From an uncultured Limosilactobacillus sp. (GTDB lineage: Bacteria; Bacillota; Bacilli; Lactobacillales; Lactobacillaceae), in contig NZ_CAKPXS010000061.1 in NCBI RefSeq assembly GCF_934202235.1, forward strand, positions 1-7,440: a stretch of DNA of 7,440 nt. The letters run 5' to 3'. Below, piece by piece: positions 1 to 5,579 of this stretch (position 1 is the stretch's first letter; each line of letters begins with the position of its first letter). The position numbers and the translations under genes were made by a program. Under the pieces are notes generated by a model. That model saw nothing but the letters and a program-made list of their open reading frames with translations. It had not been told where the DNA came from and searched no databases.

Positions 1-99
1 CCCTTTTTGTATGCAAAAATCCCATTAATAGATTACCACTTGGATAATCCATCAACAGGATTTAGTGTAGAGCCTTATTGTTTAGCGGAAGTTAGCTAA
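1..99 (+). CDS. Possible 3' end of a gene entering from the left (weak)
   Basis: Frame 1 is open from the first base to a TAA at 97-99, giving 32 residues with a mixed, protein-like composition (it includes the string NPSTGFSVEPYC). The other two plus frames are closed early. If real, it would be the C-terminus of a gene converging on asp23 and overlapping its stop by 8 bp. Against it, 32 open codons are not rare by chance, the stretch is more AT-rich than the confirmed genes nearby, and I recognise no family. This is recorded only so that the edge is not read as empty. Confidence 0.22.
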   Translation, partial: PFLYAKIPLIDYHLDNPSTGFSVEPYCLAEVS

Positions 100-493
100 C
101 GCTGCGTTCTTTATCAGCGTTCATTTCTTCCTTCGTCATCACGTCATTGATGTGTAGTTCAAACTTGACCAGTTTGAGGCCGGTCATTTTTTCAATCTCG
201 GCAGCTACTTCCTTGCAGACGTTCTTGAAGATCTCTGGTGCGGATTTGCCATATTCAATCGTGGCGTCCATCTGCACGGCGACTTGTTTTTCGCCAGCAT
301 CAACCTTGATGCCCTTGGTAATGTCGGTGCCGGAAGTTACCTTGTCGGCAAATTCACTGAACATATTACCGTCGAGCGAGATGATCCCAGAGACGCGGCT
401 AGCGGTGATTCCGGCAATCTTTTCAATGACTTGGTCATCAAAGGTTAATTTTTGGTCGACAGCTGGTTTGGTTGTTTGGTTTGTGTTAGGCAT
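92..493 (-). CDS. asp23: Asp23/Gls24 family alkaline shock protein
   Basis: This 133-residue protein belongs to the Asp23 family (Pfam PF03780). The conserved core spans about residues 20-120. It begins with the helix-strand segment KIAGITASRVSGIISLDGN, continues through a central IKVDAGEKQVAVQMDATIEYG sheet, and ends with KLVKFELHINDV. In Staphylococcus aureus, Asp23 is an abundant soluble protein held at the membrane by AmaP and linked to cell-envelope homeostasis; the same role is inferred here. There is no signal peptide or membrane segment, which fits a cytosolic protein recruited by its anchor. The ATG start is set by an AAGGAGG ribosome binding site 7 nt upstream. It is the last gene of the amaP-DUF2273-asp23 operon, 23 nt after the preceding stop. 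No convincing terminator is visible between its stop and the window edge. Confidence 0.93.
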   Translation of the reverse strand: MPNTNQTTKPAVDQKLTFDDQVIEKIAGITASRVSGIISLDGNMFSEFADKVTSGTDITKGIKVDAGEKQVAVQMDATIEYGKSAPEIFKNVCKEVAAEIEKMTGLKLVKFELHINDVMTKEEMNADKERSVS

Positions 494-516
494 AGTAGTT
501 CCTCCTTGGAATTGTC

Positions 517-708
517 TTAGTTACTGATTCTTTTCAGTAACCGTTGTGTAAAGTCGTTAATTGAGTACCCTAGAATGTCTAAGATGTAGCCAATTGCGCC
601 GAGAACTAAAGTTGTCAGCAGGATCGCCAGCATGGGGAGAAAGCCCCAGGCAACCCAACTGATGCTGATGATCAGTCCGACCACCATAAAGATTGCCGTT
701 AGTTTCAT
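517..708 (-). CDS. DUF2273 small integral membrane protein of the asp23 locus
   Basis: This 63-residue protein is almost entirely hydrophobic. Two membrane helices are visible, about residues 4-22 and 25-47, followed by a short charged tail (QRLLKR) that should face the cytosol. Length, topology and position between amaP and asp23 match the DUF2273 family, which typically sits in alkaline-shock loci of Firmicutes; its biochemical role is not established. A role in assembling or anchoring the Asp23-AmaP complex is an inference from co-occurrence. The start is well supported: an AGGAGGTGCG ribosome binding site precedes the ATG, and the stop codon of amaP lies inside this ribosome binding site region, so the two genes are probably translationally coupled. 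Confidence 0.85.
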   Translation of the reverse strand: MKLTAIFMVVGLIISISWVAWGFLPMLAILLTTLVLGAIGYILDILGYSINDFTQRLLKRISN

Positions 709-718
709 TGCGCACCTC

Positions 719-1264
719 CTAAACGATGGCGACGTCCTGTTTGTGGTTGAACGGCCTGAGATTTACCCGCAACTTGCGGAGATCGATATCAAACTGTTCT
801 TTCAGATTAGTGGCGATGTGATCGTGGATTGACCGTTTCAGGTGCCGTGAATCCGATCGCTGGGATAAGATCCCGTTGACCGTGACGTCAGCCTGCTGGC
901 TATTTTTGTGCATCCTGATTTTGGCGTCAGTGTTGTACAAGTCGTAGTCGGCAAGTGCCAGCTGAACGTTCTTTTCTACCGCTTGCTGGTCGATCTTGAC
1001 CCGGTAAGGGCCATCATTGACGATGGTTAACTGCTTACTGGTTGTCGGGCGAAAGACCGCGATAGCGATTGTTGCGATTGCCAGAACAATTAAGTAACTG
1101 GCGACGATGACGATGGTGATTTGTCCGGCCCTGGTTGCTAACCAGCCAAGGATTAGCTGGGCAGCGGGTTCATTCTGGAAGTACCAGAGAAGAATTGTGC
1201 CGGCCCCTAGTAGCGCCTGAATGATGAATAACCAGGCGACCCACCATTTTTTCCATGCGGCCAT
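719..1264 (-). CDS. amaP: Alkaline shock response membrane anchor protein AmaP
   Basis: The 181-residue protein starts MAAWKKWWVAWLF. It has two membrane helices (about residues 8-28 and 49-71) separated by a short loop, then a soluble domain of about 110 residues (78-181) rich in the DVTVNGIL/IDLRKLRVNL strand pattern of Asp23-like folds. This is the architecture of AmaP, which in S. aureus anchors Asp23 to the membrane. The frame is open further upstream to 1354, but the ATG at 1262-1264 has an AAAGGAG ribosome binding site 8 nt away, while the ATG at 1354 has none, and the extra residues would cover the promoter. It is first in the operon, and its stop merges with the ribosome binding site of the next gene. 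Confidence 0.86.
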   Translation of the reverse strand: MAAWKKWWVAWLFIIQALLGAGTILLWYFQNEPAAQLILGWLATRAGQITIVIVASYLIVLAIATIAIAVFRPTTSKQLTIVNDGPYRVKIDQQAVEKNVQLALADYDLYNTDAKIRMHKNSQQADVTVNGILSQRSDSRHLKRSIHDHIATNLKEQFDIDLRKLRVNLRPFNHKQDVAIV

Positions 1265-1309
1265 TGACGTCACTCCTTTCGTGGGGTGGCTGTGCTTTGC
1301 TGTGTTAAT

Positions 1310-1318
1310 ACTATAACA
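1310..1318 (-). promoter_or_regulatory. Extended -10 promoter of the amaP-asp23 operon
   Basis: Read on the minus strand, TGT-TATAGT forms an extended -10 element (TATAGT matches 5 of 6 consensus bases and carries TG one base upstream). No good -35 is seen at 16-18 nt, which is acceptable for extended -10 promoters. Transcription would start near 1302-1304, giving a leader of about 40 nt before the amaP ATG, including its ribosome binding site. Confidence 0.5.
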
Positions 1319-1458
1319 GTGGTAATTGAAAGATTGCCACAAAAACAAACCCATTTAAGGGATTGTTAAGGCGCTACCCGTATTTTATTCATACTCTTCA
1401 TCAATTATTCTTACTTCTGAGATTTGAACGCTTAGTATGATTAGAAAATAATTAAAAA

Positions 1459-1472
1459 TGGAACCGTTTGCG
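1459..1472 (+). promoter_or_regulatory. Putative CcpA binding site (cre)
   Basis: TGGAACCGTTTGCG matches the Gram-positive cre consensus TGNAANCGNTNNCA at every fixed position except the last (G instead of A). The site overlaps the -35 hexamer proposed for the permease operon, a placement that normally gives carbon catabolite repression. The motif match is seen directly; binding and the sign of regulation are inferred. Confidence 0.55.
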
Positions 1473-1495
1473 AGCGGATTGGTACTAGCTATACC
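1468..1495 (+). promoter_or_regulatory. Probable promoter of the permease-DUF917-hyuA operon
   Basis: TTGCGA (1468-1473) and TATACC (1490-1495) are separated by 16 nt; each matches 4 of 6 consensus bases. Transcription would start near 1502, leaving a leader of about 80 nt that contains the small ORF at 1548. The promoter is covered by the cre-like site on one side and the dyad on the other. A TATATT at 1512-1517 is an alternative -10, but it lacks a plausible -35. Confidence 0.38.
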
Positions 1496-1496
1496 A
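1480..1496. promoter_or_regulatory. Dyad, candidate repressor operator
   Basis: TGGTA and TACCA arms flank a TAGCTA palindrome with one extra C, so the 17 bp are nearly symmetrical. The dyad covers the proposed -10 hexamer, as a local repressor operator would. Arms of the GGTA/TACC type occur in operators of several families, including GntR, but no regulator gene is present in the window to assign it to. Confidence 0.35.
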
Positions 1497-1547
1497 GATT
1501 AGCCATGTTAGTATATTAGAAATTAATGAGAAAGGAGGGCTGCGAAG

Positions 1548-1571
1548 ATGCGACGACGGTTGAGATCTTGA
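1548..1571 (+). CDS. Seven-codon arginine-rich leader ORF (MRRRLRS)
   Basis: An ATG preceded by a near-perfect AAAGGAGGG ribosome binding site (1531-1539, 8 nt spacing) opens a seven-residue frame, MRRRLRS, ending with TGA at 1569-1571. Four of seven codons are for arginine (CGA, CGA, CGG, AGA), types usually rare in lactobacilli. The stop is 13 nt before the permease ATG. The permease ribosome binding site (GGAGG, 1574-1578) lies immediately after the stop, so a ribosome in the leader would cover or re-initiate at it. The frame is offset from the permease, so it is not an N-terminal extension. It could be a regulatory leader peptide or simply a translational coupling device; no alternative hairpins characteristic of attenuation were recognised. 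Confidence 0.45.
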   Translation: MRRRLRS

Positions 1572-1584
1572 ATGGAGGAATGTT

Positions 1585-2856
1585 ATGAATAATAAGCAAA
1601 ATCAGAAATGGTGGGGACTGGCCTTCGTTTGGGCTGGCGCCCTGGTATCAATTCCCAGTTTATTGCTGGGCGGGACCTTGGTCTCGGGAATGAACCTAAT
1701 GCAGACACTGCTGACGGCGCTTGTCGGCTACGTCCTGGTGGTCATTATTATGATCTTTCAGGGAATGCAGAGTTCTGATTTGGCACGGCCAACAGTAAAA
1801 GTTGCCGAGTATGTCTTTGGCAAGAAGGGTTCGCAACGGGTGATTTCGGCCCTCATTGCGGTCGGCTGTTTAGGCTGGTTTGGTATCCAGGCCAACGTTG
1901 CCGGGGCGGCTTTTAACGGTCTGTTGGCTGCCTTCGGAATTCACTTGCCACTGTGGGTGGCCGACCTCTTCTGGGGAGTCATCATGGTTGGCACAGCCAT
2001 CTACGGCATTCGAGCCGTTCGCTGGCTGACCTATGTGGCGGTGCCATACCTGGTCTTGGTTTGCTTGTACGGGTTATTCCACGCGATGCAGACGACTAGC
2101 TGGTCCCAACTGCTGGCTTACCAGCCGGCGCACCACCTCTCCTTTGCGACGGGGTTGACCACCACCCTCGGTGGCTTTGCGCTTGGTGCAGTGATTGCTG
2201 GTGACTACTCCCAGTACAGTCCGCGGCGGCGTGACGTTGTTAAGGCAGCGGTCTGGGGCGTGATCCCAGCCGGAGTCTTGATGATTGCCGTTGGTGCCAT
2301 TCTGACGATTGCTTACCGTTCATCGGATCTCAGCGCACTCTTTATTAAGGTTGCGACACCGCTGGTTGGGGGACTAGCACTCGTTTTAGCAACCTGGAAG
2401 GTGAACGTCATTAACGCTTTTTCTGGCGGAATTGCGTTTAATAACATCTTCAATGTCCCACCAAAATACCAGAAACTGGCGGTCTTCCTTGTTGGTATGG
2501 CGGGGACAGTCCTGGCCATCTTTGGCATTATGAATTTCTTTGAACCGGTAATGAACCTACTGGGAGCAATGGTGCCCCCGGCGGCGGGAGTGATGTCAGC
2601 TGCTTACTGGCTGGTTCATCGCGGTCACGTTGATGACCATGCGCCAGTTGCTGATTATCACTGGCAAGGAATTGTTGCCTGGGCGGCGGGAGCATTGATC
2701 GCTGCCGTTCCGGTTGTCATGTCATTTTTCCCGGGCTTACCACACTTGGCGGTCAACCCGCTAACGGGAATTGTGATCTCCCTGGTACTCTACCTCCTAT
2801 TAGCCCGGCTGAGCCAGCCGGCAAATGACACCCGGCGCGAAGAAGCGGAAGACTAG
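1585..2856 (+). CDS. CodB-like NCS1 family permease (cytosine/allantoin/hydantoin type)
   Basis: This 423-residue, very hydrophobic protein has about 12 predicted membrane helices and the usual length of CodB-type NCS1 carriers (Pfam PF02133). Family-like landmarks include GWFGIQAN at about 97-104 in helix 3, GDYSQYSP at 206-213, and WKVNVINAFSGG at 271-282. NCS1 members move nucleobases, allantoin or hydantoins with Na+ or H+. CodB itself carries cytosine, but no cytosine deaminase is present here. The two downstream genes act on hydantoin-like rings, so a cyclic ureide or hydantoin substrate is the better inference. The ATG has a GGAGG ribosome binding site 6 nt upstream. It is the first full-size gene of the operon, 16 nt ahead of the DUF917 gene. 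The exact substrate cannot be read from the sequence. Confidence 0.85.
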   Translation: MNNKQNQKWWGLAFVWAGALVSIPSLLLGGTLVSGMNLMQTLLTALVGYVLVVIIMIFQGMQSSDLARPTVKVAEYVFGKKGSQRVISALIAVGCLGWFGIQANVAGAAFNGLLAAFGIHLPLWVADLFWGVIMVGTAIYGIRAVRWLTYVAVPYLVLVCLYGLFHAMQTTSWSQLLAYQPAHHLSFATGLTTTLGGFALGAVIAGDYSQYSPRRRDVVKAAVWGVIPAGVLMIAVGAILTIAYRSSDLSALFIKVATPLVGGLALVLATWKVNVINAFSGGIAFNNIFNVPPKYQKLAVFLVGMAGTVLAIFGIMNFFEPVMNLLGAMVPPAAGVMSAAYWLVHRGHVDDHAPVADYHWQGIVAWAAGALIAAVPVVMSFFPGLPHLAVNPLTGIVISLVLYLLLARLSQPANDTRREEAED

Positions 2857-2872
2857 AAAAGGAGGGAGTTCC

Positions 2873-3961
2873 GTGCGTGAATTAAGACAACAAGATGTGG
2901 AAGACATTACTACTGGTGCCTCTTTTATGGGCGCTGGCGGAGGTGGTGACCCTTATGTGGGCAAGCTAATGGCCAAAGTGGCGATTGCTAAGGGCCAACC
3001 AGTCAAGCTAATTTCGGTTGATGACGTCGATCCGGATGCTATTTATGCACCGGTTGCTTGTATGGGCGCGCCATCAGTAATGACTGAGAAGTTCCCCAAG
3101 GGGGATGAATTTCAACGAGTGCTGAACGCAGTGGCTGAACGACGCCACCAAAAGATTGGGGGAATTTTTCCCATTGAAGCTGGTGGTGTCAATTCGATGA
3201 TCCCACTGGTGTTAAGTGCTCAGACTGGCATTCCGGTCGTCGACGTCGATTCAATGGGGCGGGCGTTTCCGGAACTGCAGATGACGACACTCCACTTAGC
3301 CGGGGTAACCGTCTCACCAATGGCGATTACCGATGAAAAAGGGAACCTTGGTTTGTTAGAAACGGTCACCGATAAGTGGGCCGAATTGCTGGCGCGTGAC
3401 ATGACGGTGGAACTAGGAGCAACGGCAGTTGTTTCGCTCTTCTCGACTACCGGTAAAATGCTGCAACAAGTGGGCGTTCACGGTATTTTGACTAAGTGTC
3501 AGCGCTTGGGACAGGTTGTCCGCCAACATTCTCGTGGTCGTCAGTGGCAGCTAGAACAAATTCACCAGCTGACTGGCAGTTTTCACCTGTTTGATGGCAA
3601 GGTGGTTGACGTGTCTCAAACGACAGCGGGTGGTTTCAACCACGGCCAAATTACGGTGGAAGGATTGAAGGACTTTGCTGGTCATCAACTAGTCATTGAC
3701 TACCAAAACGAAAATTTGATTGCCAAGTTAGATGATCGGGTGGTTACGAGCGTCCCGGACTTGATTTGCCTGGCTGACATTGATTCGCTGACGCCGTTTA
3801 CGGCAGAAGACATTCGCTATGGCAAACGCTTGTCTGTTTTTGGCTTGCCATGCGACCCGCAATGGCGGACGACGAAGGGGCTGGTGACGGTTGGCCCGCG
3901 GTACTTCGGTTATGACTTTGATTACGTGCCAGTGGAACAGCTGGTGACAGAAGGAAGGTGA
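2873..3961 (+). CDS. DUF917 family protein (S-methyl thiohydantoin desulfurase-like)
   Basis: The 362-residue protein matches the DUF917 family (Pfam PF06032) over its whole length, which is the normal size. Conserved glycine-rich motifs stand out: GAGGGGDP (20-27), CMGAPS (63-68), PIEAGGVNS (100-108) and DVDSMGRAFPE (124-134). From memory, the family was renamed S-methyl thiohydantoin desulfurase (S-Me-THD) after work on thiohydantoin breakdown, and its members often sit next to HyuA-type hydantoinases, as here. The precise reaction in this operon is therefore an inference: conversion of a substituted hydantoin-like ring before ring opening. The GTG start at 2873 has a GGAGGG ribosome binding site 6 nt upstream; an in-frame ATG at 2825 would overlap the permease by 32 bp and lacks support. 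It ends 4 nt before hyuA. Confidence 0.85.
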   Translation: MRELRQQDVEDITTGASFMGAGGGGDPYVGKLMAKVAIAKGQPVKLISVDDVDPDAIYAPVACMGAPSVMTEKFPKGDEFQRVLNAVAERRHQKIGGIFPIEAGGVNSMIPLVLSAQTGIPVVDVDSMGRAFPELQMTTLHLAGVTVSPMAITDEKGNLGLLETVTDKWAELLARDMTVELGATAVVSLFSTTGKMLQQVGVHGILTKCQRLGQVVRQHSRGRQWQLEQIHQLTGSFHLFDGKVVDVSQTTAGGFNHGQITVEGLKDFAGHQLVIDYQNENLIAKLDDRVVTSVPDLICLADIDSLTPFTAEDIRYGKRLSVFGLPCDPQWRTTKGLVTVGPRYFGYDFDYVPVEQLVTEGR

Positions 3962-3965
3962 GCTG

Positions 3966-5528
3966 ATGAGATACAGGCTTGGCGTTGATGTTGGCGGAAC
4001 CAATACCGACGCAGTGATTTTAACCAGCGACAACCAGGTGGTGGCCCATACCAAATCGCATACCACTAAGGATATTCAAACGGGGATTGCCAGATCGATC
4101 CAGCAAGTTCTCCAAACAAGCGAGATTGACGGCAGCCAACTTGACGTCGCGATGCTGGGAACCACCCAGTGTACGAACGCCATTGTTGAGCGCAAAAATT
4201 TGATTTCGGTCGGGGTGATCCGCCTGGGTTACCCGGCGACCCTCTCATTGCCACCATTTACTGAGTGGCCGGCTAACCTGGTAGACGCACTAGCCCCCCT
4301 TTCAGCAACCCTCCATGGGGGTAATGAGTTCGATGGGCGCCCGATTTCACCGTTTGATCCGGAAGAGGTTAAGGAACTATTGCAAAAGTGGGCTGGTAAG
4401 GTAGACTCATTAGCAGTCATCGGTGTTTTTTCGCCGGTTAATGACCAGCAGGAGCAGGCGGTTGCCAAGCTGGCACACCAGCTGTATGGGGATGACTTCC
4501 CGGTTTCTTGTTCAGCGGCAATTGGGTCACTCGGCCTGATTGAACGGGAAAACGCGACGATTCTTAATTCGGCCCTTAATCGGGTGATGAAACGGACGGC
4601 TGATGGTTTCGTGAGCTCCCTTCAGCAGGCAGGCATTGCCAATGCTACCCCGTACCTGTGCCAAAATGATGGGACACTAATGTCCATTGACTACGCGCGG
4701 CAACACCCGATCTTGACGATTGGGAGCGGGCCAACTAATAGTATCCGTGGGGCGGCTTACCTATCCTCATTGAAGGATGCGGTGGTGCTCGATATTGGTG
4801 GGACCACTGCTGACCTCGGGGTATTGGTTAACGGCTTCCCGCGGGAGTCTTCTGTAGCGGTAGAAGTTGGTGGAATTCGAACGAACTTCCGGATGCCAGA
4901 CATCCTGTCGATTGGCCTGGGCGGTGGTAGTATTGTCCGCCAAACGCCTGAAGGTAAAGTGACCGTCGGACAAGACAGTGTCGGTTACCAGATTGAGGAA
5001 CGGGCTGTCTGCTTTGGTGGTGACACGGTAACGGCAACGGATATCGCTGTCCGCCTGGGGTTAGCTACAGTTGGTGACCCCCAGCTCGTTAAGCAAAAGG
5101 TCAGCTTAAAACTGGCTAAGCAGGCTGGCCAACGGATTAAAGAAATGCTGGAAGAAAGTATTGATAGTGTTAAGACGGAGGCGGGCGATGTCAACCTGCT
5201 ACTGGTGGGCGGCGGAGCAATTATTGCCCCGCAACAGTTAGCGGGTGTCGGTAAGATCTTCCGTGATCCGTTAGGTGCGGTTGCCAATGCCATTGGGGCA
5301 TCAATTGCGCAAATCGGTGGCGAATACGAACGGCTTTACGCTTACGACCAGGTGCCACGTAAAAAGGCCCTGGCAGCTGCTGAAGAAAAAGCGGCTGGTC
5401 AGGCCACACGGGCGGGTGCTGATCCAGCCACGACACACCTGGTAGCAGTCGAAGAAACGCCGATTGCTTATGCGCCTGGCAATGCACACAAAGTCAAAGT
5501 GAAAGTTGTTGGCGAAATTAAACGTTAA
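3966..5528 (+). CDS. hyuA: HyuA-type hydantoinase/oxoprolinase subunit A
   Basis: This 520-residue protein has the actin-like ATPase fold of the hydantoinase A / 5-oxoprolinase superfamily. The N-terminal domain (PF05378 type, about 3-180) starts with the phosphate loop GVDVGGTNTD (6-15) and has GTTQCTNAIVER (65-76). The main domain (PF01968 type, about 195-470) has GSGPTNSIRGA (253-263), a second phosphate loop DIGGTTADLG (276-285), GLGGGS (317-322) and LVGGGA (413-418). Family members open five-membered lactam or hydantoin rings at the expense of ATP, or carboxylate ketones. All ATP-binding loops look intact. Many relatives need a HyuB subunit, which is absent; a DUF917 gene precedes it instead, a recurrent alternative partner. 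The ATG has a GGAAGG ribosome binding site and follows the DUF917 stop by 4 nt. A bidirectional terminator follows. Confidence 0.88.
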   Translation: MRYRLGVDVGGTNTDAVILTSDNQVVAHTKSHTTKDIQTGIARSIQQVLQTSEIDGSQLDVAMLGTTQCTNAIVERKNLISVGVIRLGYPATLSLPPFTEWPANLVDALAPLSATLHGGNEFDGRPISPFDPEEVKELLQKWAGKVDSLAVIGVFSPVNDQQEQAVAKLAHQLYGDDFPVSCSAAIGSLGLIERENATILNSALNRVMKRTADGFVSSLQQAGIANATPYLCQNDGTLMSIDYARQHPILTIGSGPTNSIRGAAYLSSLKDAVVLDIGGTTADLGVLVNGFPRESSVAVEVGGIRTNFRMPDILSIGLGGGSIVRQTPEGKVTVGQDSVGYQIEERAVCFGGDTVTATDIAVRLGLATVGDPQLVKQKVSLKLAKQAGQRIKEMLEESIDSVKTEAGDVNLLLVGGGAIIAPQQLAGVGKIFRDPLGAVANAIGASIAQIGGEYERLYAYDQVPRKKALAAAEEKAAGQATRAGADPATTHLVAVEETPIAYAPGNAHKVKVKVVGEIKR

Positions 5529-5534
5529 TGGCAC

Positions 5535-5572
5535 AAAAAAACTCCATCGTCCAAGGGAACGGTGGAGTTTTT
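5535..5572. terminator. Bidirectional intrinsic terminator between hyuA and the MFS gene
   Basis: ACTCCATCGT (5541-5550) pairs with ACGGTGGAGT (5559-5568) over 10 bp with one G-U pair and an 8-nt loop. The stem is flanked by a run of A on the left and a run of T on the right, so it can end transcription from both strands. It sits in the 51-bp gap between two convergent stops, serving hyuA on plus and the transporter on minus. Confidence 0.92.
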
Positions 5573-5579
5573 CACTGTC

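Larger units (their letters stand above)
1265..1584. other. 320-bp divergent intergenic region
   Basis: This gap between the divergent amaP and permease operons holds the amaP promoter on the left. The middle (about 1355-1455) is AT-rich, and I see no gene, RNA fold or repeat there. The right third holds a cre-like site, a dyad, a probable promoter and a seven-codon leader ORF, each listed separately. All the recognisable control of the permease-DUF917-hyuA operon falls between 1459 and 1584. Confidence 0.7.

Noticed and set aside
16..63. AAATCC ... GGATTT pairing near the left edge as the asp23 terminator
   Set aside because: The arms are 6 bp and separated by more than 35 nt, and the alternative AATCC/GGATT stem is only 5 bp with no T run directly after it.
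91..100. Palindrome GTTAGCTAAC at the end of asp23 as a terminator
   Set aside because: No loop can form in a continuous 10-bp palindrome of this kind, and no T tract follows on either strand.
1265..1354. N-terminal extension of AmaP to an upstream ATG (30 more residues)
   Set aside because: No ribosome binding site at the upstream ATG; the extension would cover the extended -10 promoter, while the internal ATG has AAAGGAG at good spacing and starts right before the first membrane helix.
1572..1592. Second tiny ORF (MECYE) overlapping the permease start
   Set aside because: It has no ribosome binding site of its own beyond the leader ORF and lies across the permease ribosome binding site; most likely a chance frame.
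2825..2872. ATG start for the DUF917 protein 48 nt upstream
   Set aside because: It would overlap the permease by 32 bp and add a lysine-rich tail translated from the permease end and ribosome binding site; the GTG at 2873 has a strong ribosome binding site and gives the normal family length.
4066..5534. Several antisense open frames of 60-100 codons across hyuA
   Set aside because: They lie opposite a gene with intact family motifs, lack ribosome binding sites, and have the cysteine-, serine- and proline-rich composition typical of shadow frames.
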